A stretch of 64,000 nucleotides of DNA. It comes from Andrena cerasifolii. Lineage: Eukaryota > Arthropoda > Insecta > Hymenoptera > Andrenidae. How positions within the stretch are numbered: the first letter of the stretch is position 1; each line of letters opens with the position of its first letter. The notes beneath the pieces were generated by a model. The model worked only from the letters and a program-made list of their open reading frames with translations. It ran no database searches and was not told the origin of the DNA. Of the stretch, positions 1 through 9,960 are shown in pieces. The DNA lies in NCBI RefSeq assembly GCF_050908995.1, contig NC_135124.1, forward strand, positions 11,346,001 to 11,410,000, in the 5' to 3' direction. The position numbers and the translations under genes were made by a program.

Positions 1-3000
1 TTCGTCTTTGAGAGCGCTCGAGACGCCTGCGAAGGAAAGAACCGATACTCAACCGATAGGGCCGCGACCGGAAAGGGGCGAAACAATATTTCTCTTTGTC
101 AGCGCGGATGTACCGAGCACGCTACGGTGTAGATGGAAATAGCAGCCACTTAGAATGGAGGTTGATAGAATTCCACCGCGTGCGAATTGAACGGAGCAAC
201 AATAAAATCGTTGGTAACGGGCAGTAAACATTTGCGCACTGTAAGGAATATAAAGCGGACTGTTGGACGCTGGAATTGCAAAGAAGTTTGTTTTCCTTTT
301 CGACATCGGGGGAACAGGTATTTTTCACAGGTGAAAAAAAAGAATAGGGACACTCGATATTTTTGGAGAACCATGGAAAAATTCTGTAATTTGAGGTCTA
401 CAGGATCAACAGAGTTATCACTAACGCTAGTCACCATAAACCTGATATGACGGGGGAGGCGGCAAATATTTTCTGTGTCCACACGATTGATTTGATTGTT
501 CAACCTCCCTGAGCTGACTCCAGAGCAAATGGAAGAGAAAAGGAAGAGTGCACCGAGGACGTTTCGTGCTCGTTGCATTCGTCCTAGTGAACAGTTTGAT
601 GTTCTCTCATCGTGACGTGTTTGTCGAATGTTCGATAAATAGGAATTTTCTTTAATGCGGAAAGTAGAAGCGTGAGGCGAGGATCTTACAAGTAAACATT
701 CATTTATAGGGAATAGAGTTTCCCGATTTGGAGTATATATTTTTAAAGTACTCATAGTAACTAAGAAATCCTGAAAATTATATTTGCAATGGACCTATTT
801 TATTCATGTTACCAATAACATTCAATATAGTCTGAAGGCGTATGCGAAAAACAGCAAAATCCTCTTATTTAAGAATAATCTGCTAAAACCTGGCATCTGT
901 TTGTTTTTTGTAGTGCTGAATCTGAATATGACGTTATTGTTTGCGTAAAAAAAAATCCTAAGGTAGTTCTCTTAATAAAAAATCGCTTTTATTGGAGATA
1001 ATCCAAAAAGGAAAGGCCGGAGAAGTTTTTAAATATTTTTTTCGGATTTGCCGTTTTTCGCATACGCCTTGAGACTATATTGAATGTTATTGATAACACG
1101 AGTAAAATAGGTCCATTGCAGATATAATTTTCAGGATTTCTTAGTTACTATGAGTACTTTAAAAATATATATTCCAAATCGGGAAACTCTATTCCCTATA
1201 ACTGAATTTTTACTTGTCAGTAGAAAATACATAAACCAGCTTTCATAAAGTATTAATATCAGCGAGCCGGGACCCGAAAGAAAGCGAGGAACGTGGAAAT
1301 GGATATCCTGACAGAGCGCTGATCTTAATAAACTCTGCTGCCGAAAAAGGGACCGCGCACGGTGAATGGAAAAAAATATTTGCCGCGCACAAAAGGCGAC
1401 CTTCGTAATTCCCAATACAACGACCGTGAATATCGGAGTCGGATAGATATCAATATAATCGAGAAATATCGAGCCGCCTCCTTCAAGCTGGAATAAATCC
1501 GTGCTCGATAACGGAGGAGCGCGTCAGGAGTATCTCTCGTGTCGCGAATACAGTGGCCGCTGGAAAAACATATTTTTCCGCGGACTTTCACAGACACGCG
1601 AAACGCCTGTCGAAGTGTGCTCGCCCATATAAGCATAACAATAAACCTCTCGGGCCGGCGGAAGCAGAAATAGGCATTTCCAACCCCTCAACCAGAGCTT
1701 CCCTCCCACCCCCGCGCAGACACTACCCCGGTTCAAGTTTCCCCAGGAAAATGTAAGCATCTAATGCTCAGGAATCTCGTTTGAGTAGAGAGTAGAGGAA
1801 GTGGAAACGCGATAACTCCGTCTGTATTGTTAATTGTGCCGATTCGCCGCAAGCTGCGCTCGTTACGCGGCATTATTCTTATTACTCTTATCGCGGTCCT
1901 ATTTTCCGCGTTTTAACGTTTCGCGTGGGCGAGGGGAGAGATACGCTGTTGCCGGTCGCTGGTAAAACGAAGATTATCCCGATATTCGATTGAGAATAAT
2001 TTAATCGCGATTCTAATGCAACTGCGCGGTAGTCACTTCAGGGGACGCTTCTAGACCATTATGCCCCACGTGCATTTCACGAACGATAAAGACGTCAGTG
2101 GTCGCGATCGATTCTCCAAAATACCCGAACGCGCTTCACCCCAGTTATTCCAGTTGAAATACCACCCCTCGTCTTGCAGCAACTATTCCGGTTATTTTTA
2201 TTCCTGTTCATAAAAGTTCCAGCCCCCGGGGCGAGAGGATTTTCGAATTAAGCCCCCGACGAAATATGCCCGTGGCACTACCGGCATTCCCACCGTTTAG
2301 TTACTATGCGGGGCAAGCACTGGACGACACGAGGATACAACGATAAAGATAAGAACGGGACGAAAGGAAAACGCGAACAACAACCCCCAGCCCCTACTCG
2401 ACGTTTGCAGTATTCTAGGAATGTCGTCCTCGAATTTTGATCTATACGGAGGTCTAACATGCGCGGTACACTGGTGCACCCCTGTAAATTTTAGCTGGAT
2501 GTTTAATGCTGCGAAGCCGCAGCTTGCAAACACGAGCAACACAAAGGCTGAGAAAGAACCAACACTTGGCTCGCCACGTTATGCGTTATTTTCTGTACCG
2601 CGTTAACTGTCCCCGATAAATGTGTACTTTGCGATCCATTATCCAACACAGGTACAAAATCTCGCACGTGATAAGTAACCAGATATAATGAACGGTCTTT
2701 TGTCAACATTTTGTTTCGTGCTTTCACCCTCGCGTTGTTGATTTAACGTAAATTATGCCACTGCGTTTAGTAAAGAATTATTTATCGAAATTCTGATACA
2801 TCAGCGTTGTCCATATATCAAGATAATCTAGGGTAATGTTTCGCGTAATTAACTTCGTGCAAACTGGATTCTGTGGAATGGTACTGTGTCGGAAGGCACG
2901 ATGGATGATGAGAATTGTTCTTTAATTAAGCGTTATTTAAAGCGCATTGATTTTGTATTCTAGGTGTGTATTTGCAATGAGGAACTTTAATCAGAGAAAT

Positions 3001-3133
3001 AGGAATACAGTTCGCGTTACCATGACAGGTAGACCACCCTGTACACAAGCAAGCTCGTGCAAAGAAGCGGTGGCTACTGAAGAAAGTAGTCGCTGGAGTT
3101 AATGTAGAATTCCCTTATCCTTTTGTCTTGCAG
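1..3133. other. Non-coding flank, probably an intron of the downstream membrane-protein gene
   Basis: I see no convincing coding exon here. The exon at 3134 begins with a splice acceptor (TTTTGTCTTGCAG), so upstream exons of that gene must lie further left, and this stretch is best read as part of its intron. It contains one inverted-repeat element (688-1217) and a CCACCCTGTA motif near 3032-3041 that resembles the end of another repeat at 17538-17549. The rest is unique-looking sequence with CG-rich and AT-rich patches. Confidence 0.5.
688..1217. mobile_element. Inverted-repeat (MITE-like) element, about 530 bp
   Basis: The left arm (about 688-860) reappears as the reverse complement at about 1045-1217. 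Matching blocks include TATAGGGAATAGAGTTTCCC against GGGAAACTCTATTCCCTATA, and AAGGCGTATGCGAAAAACAG against its near complement around 1052-1070. The interior (about 860-1045) is AT-rich and has no coding content. This is the form of a non-autonomous DNA transposon with long terminal inverted repeats. I did not find a clear target-site duplication, so the superfamily is undetermined. Confidence 0.75.
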
Positions 3134-5631
3134 AAGAAGAAATCACGGCTGATTGACTCCCAGCACATCGTCATCATCCTCATCGTCTTCTCCATGATTC
3201 TCTTCGGGATGAGTTTCGCCTTCGTCTTCAACTGCGTCCGAAAGCTCGTCCGGGACCACCGAATCATCCGGGTAAGTGAAGCCTCTGGCAACAACCACCT
3301 CGCCCCCAGTTTACAGGAAAATTGATACAAGGCCACGATTAAACCTCCCGGAAAAAAAATCCGGCTGGTTACCGCGCTATTAAAAGCTCGCGCCAGCATC
3401 CCTACTTTTACGATCGAACGATATTCCAGGGAATCGAACGCTCTACAGGCCCCCGGTGGCGTAACGTTGCCTCGATCGTTCAACAAGTTTATTGTTCGCT
3501 ATTAAAGCACCTCAGTTGCGATGGAAGTATATATCAGTGTACTCATTTGTGCCTATGTTCGAATCCAGCGAGCGTTGCACGCGATTCGACACAATTAGAC
3601 ATTTTCCGCGTCGATAAATATTGTTAACTCCATCGCGAAACACCATTATATAAAATTCCCCTCGAAAACTGTACGCAATGTCATTGAAATGGGAGGTTAA
3701 TGTATTAAAAAATCACGGGGTACATATTATACATTTTTGTGAACCATATACCGTAAGCCGCTGGAACTCGGCCCTGGAATTTCAATTGGGCGTCGAACGT
3801 GGGAGATTTCGATTTGATTCGTGGTCCCGAAATTGTCACGTACGACCATACGTGCCTAACATCCGCGCAACACGGGGGAGAAGAAGCTGATAACGTACGA
3901 AATAAGCCCACGGTTCGTTTCACCCATTCACGGTGGATAAAATGCGGAAAACTGGGGCTGGGCGTGTCACGAACGACCGGGAAGGAACTTTAATAGGCAT
4001 TAACAAGCGAATGGAAATTAATTTTCAACCAGCCATCGGGTTGAAAAAGCGGTAATTGCTCGGGGATATTATTCGAGCCTCGAAAACTTTATTCGTTAAC
4101 ATCGTAACGAGGTATAGGTAATGACATTTCTCAACCATTACGTTTAGGGTATATTTTTTCCATTCGTTTAAAAAGTCCCCCTTTCGATGCACAATAGGAT
4201 TCCTGTATCCAATTAGCACAATGTATTAATTCTACTATTTTTTATTTTAAAAATTCCCTGCAGCAATTAGCTGCGCGGGGGAATTTCTATTTCAGCTTGG
4301 AAAGAAAAATGTTGAAAGGAGAGTAAAAATGTTCGATAATGAAACTTGCAACGATCTCTCCCAATTTCCATTCCGACGAGTGCCATACACCGCGTTGTAC
4401 ATTCATTCAAAGGTAACCAACCAGTGTGTCACTCGCAAAGGCTCTGGGAATCCGAAGTGAAAAGCAACAGAACCGGCGCGCGAAAGAAGTGCTTTAAATT
4501 TATGAACGTTTATACATTTAAACGACGTAATTACGCGGCAGACGGAATGTCACGAGCTGCTTGAGTTGCAATGTTTATCCTACTAATCGAAAGAATTCGT
4601 GTGTCTTCCCCTAGGAACACATCAGGCAGTCCAGAGAGAATCGATTAGACGAACTAGGCCGTAAGGCGACACCCTGTCCGATCTCGGCTTCCAGAACCGA
4701 CATCAGGGATCGGGACAGCGAGTCGCCGAGCCTGGAGGTGGTCCCGAGCAAGGAGCTTCTGCCACCCACTACCCTGATACCGCAGGAGTATACGAAGGAC
4801 CTCGCGCTGGAGATGAGCTACAATACGAGGGACATGAACGACATCCACCAGAGCAACAACGTGAGCAACGCCACGCAGGAACGGCTGCAAGAGTCGAACG
4901 AGGAGCCGGAGATGAGAGACAACTCTTGCCAGACGCGGGAGAGCCTGTTCGAGGCGAGGATCTCGGACAGCTCGATGCCTCTGGGCTTCACGACCTTCGG
5001 TGTCCGGGGGCCGAGTTCGCAAAACGGGACCAGTCATCTGCACCATCATCGTCACCACCATCTTCACCACCATCAAAGTCCGCCCCAGTCGCGCCACGGC
5101 TCTCAACCCCCTCAGCCCTCTCAGCATAGCACGCAGCAGTCTTCCGAGCACAGTGCCCAGCAGCCAGGCTCCCAATGTTCCGGCTGCAGTCCAGCGTCGA
5201 GAGGCAGAGATGGCAGCATGGGCGTCTGTCCCAAGCACAACCCAATCCCAGCACCTCATGGCTGGTCCACTCACGAGACCGGCTACCCGCTACACCAAGG
5301 CTCCCCTTACACGGAGCCACCAGACTACCCTTCGTACCAGAGGTTCCAAAGCCCGAAGCCCAGCAGGGAGAACAGTGCCTATCGCGAATCACCTAAATTC
5401 ATGAGGCAGGCGACAGTTGGGTCCGGTGAGAGGTACGGCAGCTCCGTTTACGGGTCTGGGCACGGATCTAGCAACACGCAGAGCACTCAGCATTCTGGCA
5501 CGCCCAAGTGCCCCCAACAAACGACGCCGGACCCGAGGTACAGGGCGGAGGCAGTGATAGAGGTGGATCAAAGGCGGCCCTTCAGCATAGAGAGCACAAA
5601 GAGCGCGCCGGACGTGATCGCGACGCACTGA
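3134..5631 (+). CDS. 3' part of an unrecognised single-pass membrane protein with a disordered His-rich tail
   Basis: Two exons join in phase 0: 3134-3271 (acceptor TTGCAG, donor GGTAAGTG) and 4615-5631 (acceptor CCCCTAG), giving 384 codons to the first stop, TGA at 5629-5631. The first exon encodes a hydrophobic stretch of about 22 residues (HIVIILIVFSMILFGMSFAF) flanked by basic residues (KKKSR before, RKLVRDHR after). This is a transmembrane segment with an inferred cytoplasmic C-terminal side. The second exon is low in hydrophobics and rich in Ser, Pro, Gln and His, with a histidine cluster (LHHHRHHHLHHHQ) near 5038-5079 and Tyr/Pro-rich stretches, as in disordered signalling or adhesion-receptor tails. 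The 5' exons, including any extracellular domains, are outside the window. I do not recognise the family. The tail may continue past the stop (see 5632-5805). Confidence 0.85.
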
Positions 5632-5805
5632 CGCCGGGGTCCTGGGGATTGGGAGCCCTACAAGAGACGCCATCCCCGTCAAACTGTCACCGATCATCAG
5701 CTGCCTAGCCGAAACGAGGGAAACAAAGTGACGGTGGCGACGCAGAGCTCTTTGGACGACGACGTCTCGACCAGCTCGACAATCGAGGCGAACTCGTCCT
5801 CCTGA
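5632..5805 (+). CDS. Candidate stop-codon readthrough extension of the membrane protein (57 codons)
   Basis: Directly after the TGA at 5629-5631, the same frame stays open for 57 codons to TGA at 5803-5805. The translation looks like a protein C-terminus: it starts RRGPGDWEPYKRRHP, contains NEGNKVTVATQSSLDDDVST, and ends TIEANSSS. Codon choice (GAC, GTC, TCG, ACC, GAG, GCG) matches the upstream exon. The stop context is UGA followed by C, the leaky context most often seen at documented insect readthrough stops. The acidic Ser/Thr-rich end resembles receptor tails. A sequencing error or an unseen splice around the stop would also explain it. Selenocysteine is unlikely: no SECIS-like element was recognised, and Hymenoptera are reported to lack selenoproteins. 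Confidence 0.55.
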   Translation, partial: RRGPGDWEPYKRRHPRQTVTDHQLPSRNEGNKVTVATQSSLDDDVSTSSTIEANSSS

Positions 5806-6584
5806 TCCACGTATACCGGCGCGATCGATCGGCCAGACCAATTGGACTGCTCGGATCAAGACGATCGGAAGTCCCCAGACATGTTTGCGCGGGACGCCAT
5901 TAGGGACTCCGTGACATCGAAATCTCACGGAACAGCCAAGCGGAACGACGCCGCGCTATCGAGGCCGCCGGACGAAGTCGCGAGGATAAAAGAGACGGGG
6001 ACCCGTCCGGGCGATATCAGTGAAGTCAGCGGGACAAGACCGAACGACGTAACCGCCTGGGAGTCAACCGAGACGATCGCGGGGACATTACTCGACGATG
6101 TCGCGACCCTGCAGTCGACCGAGCGCGACAGGATTAAGTCAACGGACGACGCTCCGATTCCGAAGGCGTCGCGATCGAGCCCGACTCTGAAGCTCAACGA
6201 TCTGCCGATCCTGAGGCCACCGGAGGCCTTCAGAGCTCCTATTTTCCGGTGCAAAGCGCCGACCTTGGCCTGGCAGCATTGTGGCTGCCCCTCGCATTCC
6301 CATCTGCCGCCGCGAAGGTCCTCGGTAATCTGGAGTGCCTTGAAACGCTGCCACCAAGAGCCCTTCTATCGAACCTGGCCCAACAGGGCCGCCAGACGAA
6401 TAATTCGACCCTCGAGGAGAACCGTTGGCACGCAGAGCTCGTTCGATGGCTTGAGATCGTCCCTGGGCACCCGTCGCTGCGTGGTCAGATCGATCGATAT
6501 GACGGAGAGATCGATGGACCTGGAGATCGGAGCTACGATACCCTTCTAGTGTTTAATTCGGAACCGAAGCGTTCCGTTTTTTAA
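5806..6584 (+). other. GC-rich region with long overlapping open frames after the second stop (3' UTR or more coding)
   Basis: In the same frame as the membrane protein, sequence after the second TGA is open for 248 codons, to a TAG at 6550-6552. Its first part is rich in Asp, Thr, Arg, Ser and Pro and looks disordered. From about 6200 the -1 frame (open 6138 to TAA at 6582-6584) reads more like protein, with stretches such as ALLSNLAQQGRQTNNS and NRWHAELVRWLEIVPGH. Two coding-like frames that switch near 6225-6245, at a TTTT run, could mean an assembly indel, a frameshift, or chance openness in GC-rich 3' UTR. I cannot decide between these by eye. Confidence 0.35.
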
Positions 6585-6835
6585 AGGTAGAATAGATTGG
6601 ATAAATGGTCTTGCAAACGGGACAACGATCGTAATATTGTTAAAGTGGGGGATTGTTGTCACTTAGCTCGGATGCTTTCTATAAACGCATGCTGTTCGTT
6701 CGTAAATTACGTTAAATTTGGAGTTCATGTTGACGTTGCGATTTTCGCTAGGATCGTGCGGATTATTGTTCGGTTGGTGCACATGAAATCAGACTTCCTC
6801 GATGAAATTTCCAAGGGATGCGGCTACCTCTTAAT

Positions 6836-7580
6836 GGGTTATACCTAATCAGTCGGCCATAAAGAGGCGAATATTTGTGAATTTTTTCTTAAGAAGCAGA
6901 AGCGTATTTTTTTACGAAACTTTCTGCGCTTAAAAGAGCAACATTTAAAGAACATTTGGTAATTTTTTCGTAGAAAAATATTTACGTTTATAATAAAGTA
7001 ACAACCGACATCCAAGAAGCATTTTTAAAAATTTGGTTTTGCGGTGAGCACTGCCATTCGGAACCAGATTATCTAAAATCAAAAAACAAAAAAGATTTCG
7101 TTAGTATATTAATGTATCCTCAGGTTGACGGAGAGAATTTTCTGAAATGTTAATTTAAAACAAAATTGCGACTATTTAAAGTTGAAATCCTGATTTTTCG
7201 TGCAAAAATCACGCGAGAAAAATCAGGATTTTAACTTTAAATAGCCGCCATTTTGTTTTAAATTAACATTTCAGAAAATTCTCTCCGTCAACCTGAGGAT
7301 ACATTAATATACTAACGAAATCTTTTTTGTTTTTTGATTTTAGATAATCTGGTTCCGAATGGCAGTGCTCACCGCAAAACCAAATTTTTAAAAATGCTTC
7401 TTTGATGTCGGTTGTTACTTTATTATAAACGTAAATATTTTTCTACGAAAAAATTTCCAAATGTTCTTTAAATGTTGCTCGTTTAAGCGCAAAACGTGTT
7501 GTAAAAATATACGCTTCCACTTCTTCGAAAAAAATTCACAAATACTCGTATCTTTACGGCCGCCTGACTAGGTATAACCC
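6836..7580. mobile_element. Large near-perfect palindrome (fold-back element), 745 bp
   Basis: The left arm, about 6836-7202, is the reverse complement of the right arm, about 7210-7580, with few mismatches and indels. The tips are GGGTTATACCTA... and ...TAGGTATAACCC, and the centre is only about 7 nt (CAAAAAT). The arms are AT-rich and carry no recognisable coding sequence. Long inverted repeats with almost no spacer are typical of fold-back or MITE-type DNA transposons. The flanks (CTCTTAAT on the left, CTTGAATG on the right) are similar but not identical, so a target-site duplication is not certain. It lies about 250 bp past the last open frame of the upstream + strand gene and contains an AATAAA (6992-6997), so the gene's transcript could run into it. 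Confidence 0.85.
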
Positions 7581-7785
7581 CTTGAATGTTGTATAGGGTG
7601 TTTGGGAACTATAGCTACATAGTTGATTGGGAAGTAAAACTCATGATCACACTGTAGCCTCGCCATTTAGTCTAACGAGCTACGCATCAATTGTCTGTAA
7701 ACTATTACAGAATTCTCCTGTATAGACAATTTCTTCAAGAGACTAAATCTTTTAATAAATTCAATTATCCAGTTTACTTTCTGTT
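7581..7785. other. Spacer between two palindromes
   Basis: About 205 bp separate the two large palindromes. It contains a short imperfect inverted repeat (ATTGTCTG near 7688, TAGACAAT near 7723) and a GTATAGGGTGTTTGGGAAC string that resembles insect DNA-transposon termini. No coding sequence is seen. Confidence 0.5.
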
Positions 7786-8471
7786 GTACTATTACCCGGC
7801 CGAAAGAAGATCCCCAAGAGGCGGGCTCGGGCGATACAGTCCGTCGCTATGACGATTGGTCGAATCACCTATTTTGGCACACTTTTAAAGACGCGACACA
7901 CGAATTTTGGTTATTGGCTGAAGTAGGCACATACATTATCGCACCGCGCGACGAAGAGAGCGCACAAAACACATCGAGATCGAGTGGAATAGAGCGATCT
8001 GACCGACGAACGCCAAAGCAATAGCGTAGGCATCTCAGACGGTTAACCATTAATATATAATAACATAAAAATTTCCTTATTTTTCAAACAATCTGTGCGA
8101 GATTGCGTTTGGGCTTATTTTAATCAGAAAAATCTAACCAAACCAATGATAATACTTTCCTGAATATATTGTGAAAAATAAGGAAATTTTTATGTTATTA
8201 TATATTAATGGTTAACTATCTGAGATGCCTACGCTATTGCTTTGGCGCTCGTCGGTCAGATCGCTCTATTCCACTCGATCTCGATGTGTTTTGTTCGCTC
8301 TCTTCGTCGCGCGGTGCGACAATCATGTGCCTACTTCAGCCAATAACCAAAATACGTGTGCCGCGTCTTTAAAAGTGTGGCCAAATAGGTGATTCGACCA
8401 ATCGTCATAGCGACGGACTGTATCGCCCGAGCCCGCCTCTTGGGGATCTTCTTTCGGCCGGGTAATAGTAC
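7786..8471. mobile_element. Second large palindrome, 686 bp with a 73-bp loop
   Basis: The left arm (about 7786-8092) begins GTACTATTACCCGGCCGAAAG and the right arm (about 8166-8471) ends with its reverse complement. Arm identity is high over roughly 300 bp, with small indels such as the region around 7930-7960 against 8290-8320. The arms contain GC-rich blocks unlike those of the first palindrome, so this is a different family. An open frame running through each arm is not recognisable as a transposase. The tips share GTAC, but a clear target-site duplication was not found. Confidence 0.8.
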
Positions 8472-9089
8472 ATAGTTCCGAAACACATAATACACATGAT
8501 TGAAATAATCTTTGACCATCAGCAAGCTTCATTATGGCACTCTGGTTAAACAAAAGTAGCTTAAAAAGTCGAAAAAGAAACGTTGATGCAACAAGCAAGA
8601 CGACGTCAGAATTCGTGCTTCTCAATGGCGCGGAAATTCAAACGGTGAAAAGGCGTCATTTCATATGCATCAATACAGTATATTCACGCGGCTCATTTGA
8701 CCATAATTGTGTCAAAACGGACATGTATTAGCGAAGTGAGTAACGTGTTCCCTTCCCATCGAGGTAGAAACAGCGAAAATCGTCGGAATAATGACGCTCG
8801 GTTTCCCGCCAATTTTGGCGTCCGTGACGTCCGGTGCAAGCCACTTACCGCAAACTCCGACTGCTTCCCGCGTCGCAGCTTGTTGACATTATCGCGGCGT
8901 CATTGGCGTTCGGAGGTCGAAGCGTAACGGAACGCGAGGCTCGCGGCACTAAACTCGCGCTTGATACACGGAACGACGGTGAACAATTAATTTAAACGGT
9001 TTCTCCGCGAGGAAAAACAAGCCCGTACGGGACGAACACATATCGGAAAGAGACACAGCTTCGCACTGTTTTTAGTTATTCGCATGGCC
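8472..9089. other. Intergenic sequence without recognised features
   Basis: The first part is moderately AT-rich and continues right of the palindrome. The second part becomes CG-rich towards 8900-9090, as expected just upstream of a promoter. No coding exon, RNA gene or repeat was recognised. Confidence 0.4.
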
Positions 9090-9120
9090 GCAGGTGGCGG
9101 GTCGCGAGGGCGCCGCTAGT
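9090..9120. promoter_or_regulatory. CTCF-like motifs upstream of a possible first exon
   Basis: The stretch holds CAGGTGGCGG (9091-9100) and GAGGGCGCCGCTAGT (9106-9120). Both resemble halves of animal CTCF or insulator-type motifs (AGGTGGCG; GGCGCC..CTAG). They sit within 150 bp of a possible 5' UTR exon. This is a motif match by eye only. Confidence 0.2.
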
Positions 9121-9124
9121 CGGG

Positions 9125-9259
9125 AATCGCGTGACAGTATCGAAGTGATCGTGTTCTGTGAACGAGTGAAGGACAAGTTGAAGTGCTAGGCTTTTAAAAA
9201 GGGTGCTTGGAAATAAGAGGTGCAAGCTGTCGGAAGCGGTTGATCACTTTGGCTAATCA
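9125..9259 (+). other. Possible non-coding first exon with splice donor
   Basis: The sequence from about 9125 (GCGTGACAGTATCGAAGTG...) to 9259 looks like an insect 5' UTR. It is unique, purine-rich, has no long frame, and ends at a good donor, AATCA|GTAAGTAG (GT at 9260-9261). CG-rich DNA lies just upstream. If real, it starts a + strand gene whose coding exons are far away, perhaps including the orphan exon at 46976. No transcript evidence is available here. Confidence 0.3.
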
Positions 9260-9925
9260 GTAAGTAGATTCATTATTCGAGGCTGTCAACACGATTGACG
9301 AGGCAATTGATATTCAGGCCGAACGTAGCCTAACCATTTTTGTACACCGGCGTATCGATTACGCCCGACTTGATCGTCGGGCTACGTGTGACGTGTAAAC
9401 TGTACGAATTAAGACACGATATTAGGCAAACTATTTTTCCACGGTGTTTCCACTGTTAGTCGCGGATGCAAACGTGAATGTTCTCGTGCACTCGGTCAGG
9501 AATGTCGAAAGAATGCATTTATACAGTAGGTGATACGCGGCTTCGGCTCGACGTGTCCAATTCGGATCATTGTTAATCAGGACGGTCGATCGCCGCCATT
9601 TTGTCGACATACATTTTCCAAAGGGCGTCCCGAATGATTTCCGAAAGGCAACAGCGTAATGGTATTTCGTCGTACGATACTCTATTCGATATACTTTGAG
9701 CAAATTCGATCGCGCACGCACGTTTCGTTGGTTAACCGAATCACTGGTAGCGTTTTGTCGATCGAATGAGTACGGAACGTAGGCGTTCGAGGAAAATTGA
9801 GGTTCCATGGCTCGTGTGCGCCATTACTGTGCCCGCGAGCGGACGAATAATTAAATTAGTCAATTAAATGTCGAACGGTCGGGCGAAAATAAGAAAAAAT
9901 GAGAGAGCGAGAGAAAGAGAGAGGG

Positions 9926-9960
<35 letters not shown>

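Noticed and set aside
4654..5274. 206-codon open frame on the - strand
   Set aside because: It is antisense to the membrane-protein exon, is Arg/Leu/Val-rich as expected for the complement of GC-rich coding DNA, and has no family resemblance.
5629..5631. UGA as selenocysteine
   Set aside because: No SECIS-like hairpin was recognised downstream, no redox motif surrounds the codon, and Hymenoptera are reported to lack selenoproteins; readthrough is simpler.
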